Below are positions 41,226-49,169 of a stretch of 64,000 bases of DNA, piece after piece. The notes beneath the pieces were generated by a model, which worked only from the letters and a program-made list of their open reading frames with translations, searched no databases and had not been told where the DNA came from. Numbering within the stretch: position 1 is the first letter of the stretch; the number at the start of each line of letters is the position of its first letter. The translations under genes were made by a program, and so were the position numbers. Origin of the DNA: Candidatus Saccharimonadota bacterium (lineage in GTDB: Bacteria > Patescibacteriota > Saccharimonadia > Saccharimonadales > UBA4665); assembly GCA_028286245.1 (NCBI GenBank), contig JAQBRY010000002.1, positions 392,779-456,778 on the forward strand. Direction: 5' to 3'.

Positions 41226-41603
41226 TTATTTTTTCTTGGCAGGAGCCTTTTTGGCGGCTGGCTTCTTAGCGACAGCTTTTTTAGGAGCAGCGGCTTTCTT
41301 GGCGGCTGCTTTAGGAGCGGCCTTTTTAACTGCAGTTGGCTTTACGCCGGCAGCCTTAGCCTTGGCGCTGGCCTGCTTTTTGAGGCGAGCAGCTTTGTTC
41401 TTGTGGATAATGCCTTTTTTAACGGACTTATCGAGTTCACTCTGAACTTTTGACTGCTTAGTACCAGCGTCCTTGCTCTTACCGGTAACGGCAGAGTGGA
41501 AGCTTTTAAGTGCGGTTTTGAGCGTGCGCTTAGACTTGCTATTGCGGATAGCAGCCTTGTTCGCGGTCTTGACGCGCTTTTTTGCTGATTTAATAATTGG
41601 CAT
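41226..41603 (-). CDS. rpsT: 30S ribosomal protein S20 with a histone-H1-like tail
   Basis: The product is 125 residues. Residues 1-86 are a normal S20: IIKSAKKRVKTANKAAIRNS and KGIIHKNKAARLKKQ. An extra tail of about 38 residues consists almost only of Ala, Lys and Pro (repeats such as KKAAAPKKAVAKKP), like histone H1 or Lys-Ala tails on other bacterial proteins. The tail probably binds rRNA. Shine-Dalgarno AAGGAA precedes ATG 41603. The 191 bases between rpsT and the DHH-like gene (41604-41794) hold the rpsT leader but no gene that I can see. Confidence 0.95.
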   Translation of the reverse strand: MPIIKSAKKRVKTANKAAIRNSKSKRTLKTALKSFHSAVTGKSKDAGTKQSKVQSELDKSVKKGIIHKNKAARLKKQASAKAKAAGVKPTAVKKAAPKAAAKKAAAPKKAVAKKPAAKKAPAKKK

Positions 41604-41794
41604 GTTGTTCCTTTTGTGCTTAAGCTTTTATAGACTTCGGAATTAAATATACAGATTGACAACACCTTTGTAAAGAAAGGGAGCGGATACTGCGCATTAT
41701 TTGTGGACAAGGCATGAGCGTTATGGTACGATTCAAGGGAATCCCTAAAACCAAAAAAGTGTAAAATAAAAGTAACGTAATCCAGAGTACTATT

Positions 41795-43726
41795 ATGGAA
41801 AATGCTAAAGACCAGATTGTAGAAAAGCTCCACTCAGCGGCGAATATCCTCGTGACGGTCAGCCGTGACCCTTCGGTGGACCAGTTGGCGGCTTGTATTG
41901 GCTTGACGCTGGCGCTCAACAAAATGGGCAAGCACGCTACGGCGGTATTTAGCGGTGCCATTCCATCAACTCTGGAATTTTTGCAGCCGACAGATACTAT
42001 CGAAAAAAACACCGATAGCCTGCGCGACTTTATTATCGCCCTCGATAAAAGTAAGGCCGACAAGCTCCGTTACAAGGTAGAGGACGAGATGGTCCGCATT
42101 TTTATTACACCGTACCGCACGTCAATTACCTCCGACGATCTGGTATTTAGCCAAGGTGACTTTAACGTCGACGCCGTAGTGGCACTCGGCGTGGCCGAGC
42201 AGAAAGATTTTGACGAAGCCATCATGTCCCATGGCCGAATTTTGCACGATGCAACCGTTATAAGCATCACTACAAGTGATCATTCGGAGCTCGGCAGTAT
42301 TAACTGGGCAGTTCCGCAGGCCAGTAGCTTGTCGGAATTAGTCGCGGACCTCTCTGATACGCTCGACACTTCGTTGCTGGATGGCCAGATCGCTACCGCA
42401 CTCCTAACCGGTATCGTGGCTGAAACAGCTCGCTTTAGTAACGAAAAAACCACACCTCGTACCATGAGCGTCAGTGCCGAGCTGATGGCTGCCGGTGCCA
42501 ATCAGCAGCTAGTAGCCAGCAAGCTCGACGAACCTGTTAGTGAAGCAGCGGCGGCAGACGAGTCAGACAAAGAAGCCGCATCGCAGAACGAGACCAAAAA
42601 AGAGCCAGATAACTCTGAGGCTGCCCAAGCAGACAAGCCCGAGCCGTCCAAGCCTAAAAAAGAGCCTGGTACGCTAGAAATTGAGCATGAATCTAGCGAA
42701 GCAGCGGCTGACAATGAGCAACCTATGTCCGGCATTGAGCAAATTTTGTCTGAACAACCAGAGGCCGATGCCGAAACAGACCAGCTCCCGGCACCAGTCT
42801 GGACCGAACCAGAGGTTACGGCCCTCAACGACCAGAACGCAAAATCGGACGCTACCGATGATGTAGACAAGGCAGAAGATAGCGAGAGTACGCCGGAAGA
42901 TCAGGCGGATAGTCAACCCGGCGAAGAAGTACCTCGAACTTCAAAATTAATTACCGAACCACCAACTATGGGTGGACGGCTGACGGCTAATTCTGAGCCG
43001 GAGGCGCTTGACCCTGCCAACGATCCGCTGGGAGTTAGTAACACCCAACAGTCGCCGCTACTTAATCGATCTACCAGCAGTACTACTCCTCAAGAAGCAC
43101 CGGCAGACAAGTCAGCCCTCCCGCAACCAGCAGTATCCTGGACGCCTCCGACTCCACCGGAAAAACCGTCTGAACCCGAGCCTTTATTAACGGGCTTTAC
43201 GCCACCACCTCCAGCCTGGGTGCCCCCAACCGCGCCCGCAAATGGAGAACAACCGTTTCCTGGGAGCGAGCAGTCAAATGATGCTGCCAGCGAGCCTGAC
43301 AACACAAAAACCTTGACCGAAATCGAAGCTTCCGTTAACAGCATACATTTAGGTACCGAAAACGTTGATGATGCCCGCGATGAAGTACAGCGAGCGCTAA
43401 ATAGTAGTCCACCGGTACCGGAACCCGTAGTAGCTTTGGGCGCGCAGCCACTTGGTGACCCGATCCGTCCACCAGAGGGTTTTGAGCAACCCTCAGCTGG
43501 TTTTGTTGATACGCTTGCACAAGTTATTCCCGCCGAGTCCCCGCTGTCTGTTCCGCCCGCTCCCAATGATGGCATCCCCCAAGAAATAGCGGCTTTGCCG
43601 GGCTTTACTGCGCCGCTACCACCAGCCCCAGCCGTCTTACCCGCCCCTCCGCAGGTACAGGATCCCAATGCACCCCCAGTCGTGCCGCCACCCTTCCAGT
43701 TTAAAACTGCACCCCCACAACAATAA
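41795..43726 (+). CDS. Degenerate DHH-family protein with long Pro/Glu-rich tail
   Basis: The product is 643 residues. Residues 1-245 follow a DHH phosphoesterase framework (NILVTVSRDPSVDQLAACIG, ALNKMGKHATAVFSG, DFNVDAVVALG, TGIVAETARFSNEKT), but the metal-binding motifs are changed: DPSVD at 25-29 instead of HxxPDxD, and TTSDHSELG instead of DHH. Hydrolase activity is therefore unlikely. Residues 246-643 are low complexity (Glu, Pro, Ala, Gln), probably disordered, with proline-rich runs. It may be a scaffold. It heads the region upstream of truB. Confidence 0.75.
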   Translation: MENAKDQIVEKLHSAANILVTVSRDPSVDQLAACIGLTLALNKMGKHATAVFSGAIPSTLEFLQPTDTIEKNTDSLRDFIIALDKSKADKLRYKVEDEMVRIFITPYRTSITSDDLVFSQGDFNVDAVVALGVAEQKDFDEAIMSHGRILHDATVISITTSDHSELGSINWAVPQASSLSELVADLSDTLDTSLLDGQIATALLTGIVAETARFSNEKTTPRTMSVSAELMAAGANQQLVASKLDEPVSEAAAADESDKEAASQNETKKEPDNSEAAQADKPEPSKPKKEPGTLEIEHESSEAAADNEQPMSGIEQILSEQPEADAETDQLPAPVWTEPEVTALNDQNAKSDATDDVDKAEDSESTPEDQADSQPGEEVPRTSKLITEPPTMGGRLTANSEPEALDPANDPLGVSNTQQSPLLNRSTSSTTPQEAPADKSALPQPAVSWTPPTPPEKPSEPEPLLTGFTPPPPAWVPPTAPANGEQPFPGSEQSNDAASEPDNTKTLTEIEASVNSIHLGTENVDDARDEVQRALNSSPPVPEPVVALGAQPLGDPIRPPEGFEQPSAGFVDTLAQVIPAESPLSVPPAPNDGIPQEIAALPGFTAPLPPAPAVLPAPPQVQDPNAPPVVPPPFQFKTAPPQQ

Positions 43727-43776
43727 GTTACTAATGCTTGCTGACGATTCTAATTATCTGCATACTAGCTAGCTGT

Positions 43777-44460
43777 ATGCAGGGAATACTTCTCGTTGAT
43801 AAACCAGCCGGTTGGACATCATTTGATGTTGTTAACTATGTTCGGCGTATTGTTGCCAAGGCAGAGGGTAAAAAGCCCAAGAACTGCAAAGTTGGGCATA
43901 CCGGCACGCTTGATCCATTTGCCACTGGTCTTTTAATTTTACTAGTCGGCAAAGAATACACTCGGCGAGCCGGCGAGTTCAGTAAACTTGATAAAGTCTA
44001 TGAAATGACCATGCAGCTGGGGTCTAAAAGTACGACCGGCGACCCGGAAGGCGAGATTGCTGAGCTTCCGGGCCAACCCCCAAGCCTCGAAGCTCTGCAG
44101 GCGGCCGTCGATCAGTTCAAGGGCGAGATTCAACAGGTGCCACCGATGTATTCGGCCATCAAAATTGATGGCCAGCGGGCCTACAAACTAGCCCGGGAAG
44201 GCAAAGAAGTAATTATTGCAGCCCGCCCGGTCACCGTCCACCGCCTCGAAATCATCGAATACGCCTATCCGGAAGTAAAACTAATTGCCGACGTCTCCTC
44301 GGGCACCTACATCCGCACCCTGGTAGAGGACATCGCGCTCAGCCTAGGCACCGTCGCTTATACTACGCAGCTGCGCCGTACCCGCATTGCCGATTTTAAT
44401 GTCGCCAACGCCGTTTTGGCTCAAGCTGACGACGTCCTCGATCATCTCCATCAGATGTAG
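43777..44460 (+). CDS. truB: tRNA pseudouridine-55 synthase TruB
   Basis: The product is 227 residues, shorter than the E. coli enzyme because the C-terminal PUA domain is absent. The N-terminus GILLVDKPAGWTSFDVVNYV and the catalytic motif GHTGTLDPFATGLL (Asp in TLDP) are diagnostic. QVPPMYSAIKIDGQRAYKLAR and SSGTYIRTLVEDIA follow as expected. It forms the T-loop pseudouridine of tRNAs. ATG 43777 is used because the family signature starts there; the longer frame to 43738 is hydrophobic and unrelated. Confidence 0.95.
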   Translation: MQGILLVDKPAGWTSFDVVNYVRRIVAKAEGKKPKNCKVGHTGTLDPFATGLLILLVGKEYTRRAGEFSKLDKVYEMTMQLGSKSTTGDPEGEIAELPGQPPSLEALQAAVDQFKGEIQQVPPMYSAIKIDGQRAYKLAREGKEVIIAARPVTVHRLEIIEYAYPEVKLIADVSSGTYIRTLVEDIALSLGTVAYTTQLRRTRIADFNVANAVLAQADDVLDHLHQM

Positions 44461-44462
44461 TA

Positions 44463-44491
44463 TTGACAAATTCAAGTAAAAGCGATATAAT
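44463..44491 (+). promoter_or_regulatory. Consensus promoter TTGACA-N17-TATAAT
   Basis: TTGACA 44463-44468, 17 bases, TATAAT 44486-44491, immediately after truB; the ATG at 44502 is 10 bases further. It is the closest match to the sigma-70 consensus in the window. Confidence 0.85.
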
Positions 44492-44501
44492 GTAGTATAG
44501 T

Positions 44502-44972
44502 ATGTCTGAACAATTAAACCCAAATCGCGATCTCAGTGAGTCTCACGCCGTAAAAGCATATCTCCAGTTTGCGACTCAATCACTCGTCGGGGCAGGGGTC
44601 GTGCCCTATATAAAGGCGTATCAAGCATCTGTGCGTTCGATGACCGACGGTGACAGCCAAAAGAGTTGGCGAGTGCGCTCTGCTGATGATTTCGTAGCCG
44701 CTGAATTACCGCTCGCTATTACAGCTTCCAATCTTGTCGAGCCTGATTTGTATATCAGTTGCGACTATTACAACCTAGTGAAGGTCGATGAGCGAAGCAA
44801 TGCTTTTAATGCTAAACAGCTGAGGCTGTTTTCTATAATGGGTGATAAGATCGAAGGACTATGGGCACCCGTATCACCAGAGTTAGCAGAGGTTACGCGT
44901 GAACTTTATGCTACGCAGGTTAGGCTTGGGTGGGAGCCTATTGTCGACTCGGCTGAAGACTTTTGTGATTAG
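44502..44972 (+). CDS. Hypothetical cytosolic protein
   Basis: The product is 156 residues with no signal peptide or membrane helix. Visible segments are a helix (SHAVKAYLQFATQSLVG), WRVRSADDFVAAELPLAI and an aromatic strand DLYISCDYYNLVKV. I recognise no family. It has the window's best promoter, so it is likely abundant or regulated. The rpsO promoter begins just after its stop. Confidence 0.6.
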   Translation: MSEQLNPNRDLSESHAVKAYLQFATQSLVGAGVVPYIKAYQASVRSMTDGDSQKSWRVRSADDFVAAELPLAITASNLVEPDLYISCDYYNLVKVDERSNAFNAKQLRLFSIMGDKIEGLWAPVSPELAEVTRELYATQVRLGWEPIVDSAEDFCD

Positions 44973-44980
44973 GTAGGCTG

Positions 44981-45009
44981 TTGCGCATCTGGCGGTCATC
45001 TGGTAGAAT
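44981..45009 (+). promoter_or_regulatory. rpsO promoter TTGCGC-N17-TAGAAT
   Basis: TTGCGC 44981-44986, 17-base spacer, TAGAAT 45004-45009, ending 8 bases before ATG 45018. Confidence 0.6.
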
Positions 45010-45017
45010 AGCTGAAT

Positions 45018-45284
45018 ATGATTACAAGTGAGAAGAAAACAGCCGCTATCAAAGGCGCACAAGCACACGCTAAGGACACTGGTGGTTCAAGTGCTCAGGT
45101 AGCTATCCTTACCGAACGGATCAAGGAACTTACCGAGCACCTCAAAATTAATAAGCACGATTTCATGGCTCGCCGTGGGCTGCTTCAGATGGTTGGGCGA
45201 CGCCGACGTTTGCTTCGCTACATCGCTGAGCGTGATAGCCAGGGCTACCTAGACTTGATTGCCAAACTAGGCATCCGCCGCTAG
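45018..45284 (+). CDS. rpsO: 30S ribosomal protein S15
   Basis: The product is 88 residues, the normal length. GSSAQVAILTERIKELTEHL and KHDFMARRGLLQMVGRRRRL are the S15 signature. It binds 16S rRNA and is often autoregulated. The order rpsO-pnp is the ancestral bacterial arrangement, but here the two are separated by 398 bases with a long hairpin and an apparent new promoter. Confidence 0.97.
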   Translation: MITSEKKTAAIKGAQAHAKDTGGSSAQVAILTERIKELTEHLKINKHDFMARRGLLQMVGRRRRLLRYIAERDSQGYLDLIAKLGIRR

Positions 45285-45404
45285 GCAATTTCCAGGAGGG
45301 CGTATTTTCCGCCATATTCGTCGAATTGCTTTTCACCGTACTTTTGTACGGCTCATGCGCAACTCTAGAATCTGACGAAAACTACACTCCTCCTGAAAAA
45401 TTGC
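45285..45404. other. Elongated multi-stem hairpin directly after rpsO
   Basis: Nested pairings run through this 120-base stretch: GCAATT (45285-45290) with AATTGC (45399-45404); CAGGAGG (45293-45299) with CCTCCTG (45389-45395); TTCGTC (45317-45322) with GACGAA (45374-45379); TTGC (45326-45329) with GCAA (45359-45362); and a terminal hairpin CCGTAC-TTTT-GTACGG (45336-45351). It begins at the base after the rpsO stop. No U-run follows, so it is not a standard terminator. It could be an RNase III-type processing site, a small RNA or a miniature inverted-repeat element. Confidence 0.7.
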
Positions 45405-45682
45405 AGGTCCGTAAAAGGCAATCGCGGGAGAGGGGGTGAGCAAGTTTTTGGAAGGTTTCGGGAAGTTAAGGAATTGTTAATGAATATGAATAAGTTTTAG
45501 GTATAATGAGGATTGTGAACAGACAGGGGTTTTTCAAACGTTGAAGAACCAAGCTTGTGCACATTAACGTTTGAGGAAACTCTCAGGCAGACTAGCAGAT
45601 ATACACCGCCCTTAACAGCACAGGACCGCGCGTATATTTGGATTTTGCTTAAGAGTGCTTAGACAGAAAGATTGAGGCCTTC
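45405..45682 (+). promoter_or_regulatory. Noncoding interval with promoter and structured pnp leader
   Basis: No gene is visible. TATAAT at 45502-45507 would start a leader of about 168 bases. The leader contains the stem CAAACGTT (45535-45542) with AACGTTTG (45566-45573) and a weaker pairing of ATATAC (near 45600) with GTATAT (near 45633). PNPase commonly controls its own leader after RNase III cleavage; a similar mechanism here is inference. The first 95 bases (45405-45500) are G/A-rich with no evident feature. Confidence 0.5.
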
Positions 45683-47815
45683 ATGGGACAAACAATTAAC
45701 CCGTTAGGTAAAGAAATAATTAAAGTCGAGACAGAGTTGTGCGGACGCACGCTCAGTCTTGAGGTGGGTCGCGTCGGTTTCCGTACGTCAGCATCGGTGA
45801 TTGCGCGTTACGGCGACACCGTTGTACTCGGTACGGCCATGGTTAGCAACAAAAGTTTAGTCGGCTTTGACTACTTTCCGCTAAGCATTGATTACGAAGA
45901 AAAGATGTATGCAGCTGGTAAAATTAGCGGCAGCCGCTTTATTAAGCGAGAAGGCCGCCCCAGTGACGATGCCATTCTGATTGGCCGTTTAATCGATCGC
46001 CCAATCCGGCCCCTATGGCCCAAGGGTTATCGCCACGAGGCCCAAGGCGTGGCCAGCGTACTCAGCATGGATCCATCGTTCCGCCCGGATATGGTGGCTA
46101 TGATTGCCCTCAGCGCCGCCTTTATGCTCACCGGTGCGCCGTTTGACGGCCCAGTTGCCGGTCTTCGAGTTGGTCTGGTTGACGGTAAGTACACTGCCTT
46201 TGCTACCCCTGATCAGCTAAATGACGGCGACCTCGACCTGGTTGTTGCTGGTACTAAAGACGGCGTTATGATGGTAGAGGCTGGTGCCAGCGAAGTCACC
46301 GAAGAGCAGATTGCCGAAGCAATTGCCTATGCCTTCGAAGCCATGCAGCCGGCAATCGCCTTGCAGCAAGAACTCGTCGAGAAGATAGGTGTCACTCCTC
46401 AAGAGTTCACGCTCGAACTGCCTGATACTATTATTCAAACCGAAGTGAACTCCTGGATTGAGGGCCGCCTCGGCGAAGACCTCCGCAAGCCCTACCCGGA
46501 ACGCAATGTTCTGGTGCAAAATCTTCGTGAAGAGATGCAGGCAGCTATGGCCGAAAAGCACGGTGATGACTACACGGCCATCAAGAACGAGTATGACGAG
46601 GCTTTCCAATCTGCCGTCCACAAAGACGTGCGCGAGGGAATTATCAAAGACGGTGTTCGCCCGGACGGTCGTGGACTCACCGAAATCCGCACCCTGAGCA
46701 GCGAAGTAGGACTACTGCCACGAGCCCATGGATCAAGCCTCTTTACCAGAGGTATGACACAGGCTCTCAATATTGTTACCTTGGCCCCATTAAGCTTTAA
46801 CCAGGTTGTAGATACTATGGAAAAAGAGGGCGAACGCCGCTACTTTCACCATTACAACGCACCCGGTTACACCGTTGGTGAAGTCCGTCGCCTTGGTTCA
46901 CCGGGCCGCCGTGAAATCGGCCACGGCTACCTTGCCGAGCGAGCTGTTACCGCAGTATTGCCTAGTGAGTCAGAATTCCCCTACGCCATTCGTTCCGTCA
47001 CCGAAATTATGAGCCAGAACGGCTCTACCAGTATGGCGGCCACCTGTTCAAGTGTCTTAGCGCTCCTCAACGCCGGCGTGCCTCTCAAGGCCATGGTGAG
47101 CGGTATTGCCATGGGGCTGATGGTTGATGGTGAACGCGCCATAGTCCTCAGCGACATCGCCGACGCCGAAGACTTTGCCGGCGACATGGACTTTAAGGTA
47201 ACGGGGACCGAAAAGGGCATCACCGCCTTACAGATGGACATGAAGGTCCACGGTTTGCCTGTTTCTGTGCTCAAACAAGCACTCGACCAAGGTAAGGACG
47301 GCCGCGCACACATTCTTGAGCACATGAAGACCACCATTACCGAGCCAGCCCCAATGAGCCCATACGCACCGCGCGTCGAATCCATCCAGATTAACCCCGA
47401 TAAAATTCGCGAAGTGATCGGTAAGGGCGGGGAAATGATCCAGCGCATTACCGGCGAGACCAACACCCAGATTGATATCAAAGATGATGGAACCGTTATG
47501 ATTGCTAGCCCCGACGGCGAAAGCATCGAAGCCGCTCGCCAGTGGATTCTGAGCATTACCGCCGAGCCGGAAGTCGGCACCATTTACAAGGACAAGCCTG
47601 TTATGACCGTGATGGACTTCGGTGCCTTTGTGCAGATTATGCCCGGCAAAGACGGCCTGGTCCACGTTTCCGAAATGAGCAATGAGCGCGTTGGCCATCC
47701 AAGCGACGTCGTGAAAGAGGGCGACCTCGTTAACGTCAAACTCCTAGGAATCGACGAACGCGGCCGCTTGCAGCTCAGCATGAAGGCAGCTGCCCAGGAG
47801 CTTGAGCAAAAATAA
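45683..47815 (+). CDS. pnp: Polyribonucleotide nucleotidyltransferase (PNPase)
   Basis: The product is 710 residues. Two RNase PH domains are present: the first with GDTVVLGTAMVSNK and the second with FTRGMTQALNIVTL and YTVGEVRRLGSPGRREIGHG, joined by the alpha-helical domain. The KH domain (IREVIGKGGEMIQRITGET) and S1 domain (MDFGAFVQIMPGKDGLVHVS) complete it. It degrades RNA phosphorolytically from the 3' end. The stop overlaps the next start (TAATG), opening a chain of coupled genes. Confidence 0.97.
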   Translation: MGQTINPLGKEIIKVETELCGRTLSLEVGRVGFRTSASVIARYGDTVVLGTAMVSNKSLVGFDYFPLSIDYEEKMYAAGKISGSRFIKREGRPSDDAILIGRLIDRPIRPLWPKGYRHEAQGVASVLSMDPSFRPDMVAMIALSAAFMLTGAPFDGPVAGLRVGLVDGKYTAFATPDQLNDGDLDLVVAGTKDGVMMVEAGASEVTEEQIAEAIAYAFEAMQPAIALQQELVEKIGVTPQEFTLELPDTIIQTEVNSWIEGRLGEDLRKPYPERNVLVQNLREEMQAAMAEKHGDDYTAIKNEYDEAFQSAVHKDVREGIIKDGVRPDGRGLTEIRTLSSEVGLLPRAHGSSLFTRGMTQALNIVTLAPLSFNQVVDTMEKEGERRYFHHYNAPGYTVGEVRRLGSPGRREIGHGYLAERAVTAVLPSESEFPYAIRSVTEIMSQNGSTSMAATCSSVLALLNAGVPLKAMVSGIAMGLMVDGERAIVLSDIADAEDFAGDMDFKVTGTEKGITALQMDMKVHGLPVSVLKQALDQGKDGRAHILEHMKTTITEPAPMSPYAPRVESIQINPDKIREVIGKGGEMIQRITGETNTQIDIKDDGTVMIASPDGESIEAARQWILSITAEPEVGTIYKDKPVMTVMDFGAFVQIMPGKDGLVHVSEMSNERVGHPSDVVKEGDLVNVKLLGIDERGRLQLSMKAAAQELEQK

Positions 47816-48027
47816 TGCACCGCCTCAAGGTACTGTTCGCTAGTGTTAATAACGGCCCAACCTTTACTTATGGGATGGCGTTGGCAGGACTTGTACTGAC
47901 TATTGTGTTCGCACTGACGGCCTGGGGTGAGCCAGGTGTACTCAACGTAATGACGGTTATTGTGCTCAGCTTGCTGACGGCAAGTTACGGGCGCGAAATA
48001 ATTTTGATGCGAAAGAAGCAGCAGTGA
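47815..48027 (+). CDS. Tiny two-helix membrane protein A, coupled to pnp
   Basis: The product is 70 residues with helices at about 18-37 (YGMALAGLVLTIVFALTAWG) and 42-60, and a basic end (REIILMRKKQQ). Its ATG overlaps the pnp stop (TAATG), so it is read by re-initiating ribosomes. No family recognised. The next small gene starts at its stop codon (TGATG). Confidence 0.7.
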   Translation: MHRLKVLFASVNNGPTFTYGMALAGLVLTIVFALTAWGEPGVLNVMTVIVLSLLTASYGREIILMRKKQQ

Positions 48028-48224
48028 TGGACAAGCTTAACGCTTGGCACAAGACGGCACCGGGACTCTTAGTCTTCGGTGTCGTCGAACTGGCGGCCGC
48101 CTATGGCTTCTTTTGCCTATCGGTCGACCGCGGTAACCTTTGGTGGTATGCTGGCACCACCATCTTCCTGATAGGCGGCCTCCGAAATTTCCTCGTGTTA
48201 GTAACTAGGAGAACTGCCAAATGA
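48027..48224 (+). CDS. Tiny two-helix membrane protein B
   Basis: The product is 65 residues, helices at about 12-30 (GLLVFGVVELAAAYGFFCL) and 38-58, ending RRTAK. The ATG at 48027 overlaps the preceding TGA by one base; GTG 48024 is an alternative. It has the same size, topology and coupling as its neighbours but no obvious sequence identity to them. Confidence 0.65.
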   Translation: MDKLNAWHKTAPGLLVFGVVELAAAYGFFCLSVDRGNLWWYAGTTIFLIGGLRNFLVLVTRRTAK

Positions 48225-48517
48225 AGCGCAATGACAATCAAACGCTAATGATTTTCCCATATGTATTCTTAACTGGCACGAACCGAGGATGGGCAGATGC
48301 CGAGAAGACGAGCTCAGCCATATTAGCGATGTGCGTAATCGTTACGTTGCTCATTGCTGGGTTCGTAAGCTACGAACTAGTACTGATTTACAGTCGGGCT
48401 GCCAGCCATAGCATTAAGTTATATTTGGTTTACGCATTCTGCACGCTGTTAATAGTAGGCATGCTAAAGGACTCGTTAAAGGTAATTCTGATGATTCGTG
48501 AGCGTGCCACCTCATGA
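48221..48517 (+). CDS. Small two-helix membrane protein C
   Basis: The product is 98 residues. A hydrophilic start of about 28 residues contains a hydrophobic patch (LMIFPYVFL). Two helices follow at about 32-55 and 67-84. The C-terminus is KVILMIRERATS. It overlaps the previous gene by ATGA and the UDG gene by ATGA. No family recognised. Confidence 0.65.
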   Translation: MKRNDNQTLMIFPYVFLTGTNRGWADAEKTSSAILAMCVIVTLLIAGFVSYELVLIYSRAASHSIKLYLVYAFCTLLIVGMLKDSLKVILMIRERATS

Positions 48518-49113
48518 GTAAACAAGCTCAGCTCGACGCGATAGCCAAAAAGATCGTTGATGACAAAGTCACTCCGGAGTTGGCCGCATCGGCGACGCAA
48601 CTGGTACTTGGCGATGGTAACCCGGATGCCGACGTAGTGTTTATAGGCGAAGCGCCCGGCAAAAATGAGGATCTGCAGGGAAAACCGTTTGTGGGAGTTT
48701 CCGGTAAGTTCCTTAACGAGATGCTTGGTACAATAGGGATGGAACGTAAGGATATTTATATTACCAATATTGTTAAATATCGTCCGCCGGACAATCGGGA
48801 CCCTAAGCCGGACGAAAAAAAGGCCTTCCTGCCATATTTACAGAGCCAGCTAGAAGTAATTCAGCCCAAAGTCGTTGTGACGCTGGGCCGCCACAGTATG
48901 AATTGCTTCTTGCCGGACCTGCAAATCAGTAAAGTCCACGGGGAACCAAAGAGAGTAAAGCTGAGTTTAAAAAATAACTCGCAGGACGTGTTGGAAGTGG
49001 TGATATTGCCACTGTACCATCCGGCTGCCGCTCTCTATAACCCCCTCCAGCGGCAGACATTGATTGATGATTTTGCAGTAATCCCATTAGTAATGAATAA
49101 AATTAAGAAATAG
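48514..49113 (+). CDS. Family 4-type uracil-DNA glycosylase lacking iron-sulfur ligands
   Basis: The product is 199 residues. The catalytic motif GEAPGKNEDLQGKPFVG at 45-61 and the motif LPLYHPAAALYN near 163-175 are those of family 4 UDGs, which remove uracil from DNA. In that family four cysteines hold a 4Fe-4S cluster. Here the N-terminal pair is absent (ATQLVLGDGNPDA), the third site is Tyr89 in IVKYRPPDNRDP (family VKCRPP), and the fourth is Phe105 in KKAFLPYL. The only cysteine left is in MNCFLP. The enzyme has probably lost the cluster but may keep activity. It is coupled to the small membrane genes by ATGA. Confidence 0.88.
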   Translation: MSKQAQLDAIAKKIVDDKVTPELAASATQLVLGDGNPDADVVFIGEAPGKNEDLQGKPFVGVSGKFLNEMLGTIGMERKDIYITNIVKYRPPDNRDPKPDEKKAFLPYLQSQLEVIQPKVVVTLGRHSMNCFLPDLQISKVHGEPKRVKLSLKNNSQDVLEVVILPLYHPAAALYNPLQRQTLIDDFAVIPLVMNKIKK

Positions 49114-49120
49114 TAGAAAG

Positions 49121-49155
49121 TTTCCGTATTTACGGAAATATCGAGTGATTCACTC
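49121..49155 (+). other. Two tandem hairpins in the RNase J leader
   Basis: TTTCCGTA-TT-TACGGAAA (49121-49138) and GAGTG-ATT-CACTC (49143-49155) lie directly upstream of the rnj Shine-Dalgarno. They are not followed by a U-run. They could regulate the mRNA for RNase J. Confidence 0.6.
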
Positions 49156-49169
49156 AGAAAAGGAGAATT

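Noticed and set aside
45535-45600. Glycine riboswitch-like string (GAAACTCTCAGGCA) in the pnp leader
   Set aside because: The 5' GGAGAG partner and the conserved CCGAAGGAGC core are missing, and the string is part of or next to a stronger local stem; pnp is not a glycine-related gene.
45620-45635. T-box-like GGACCGCG in the pnp leader
   Set aside because: No specifier hairpin, no downstream terminator, and the gene is not a synthetase or amino acid gene.
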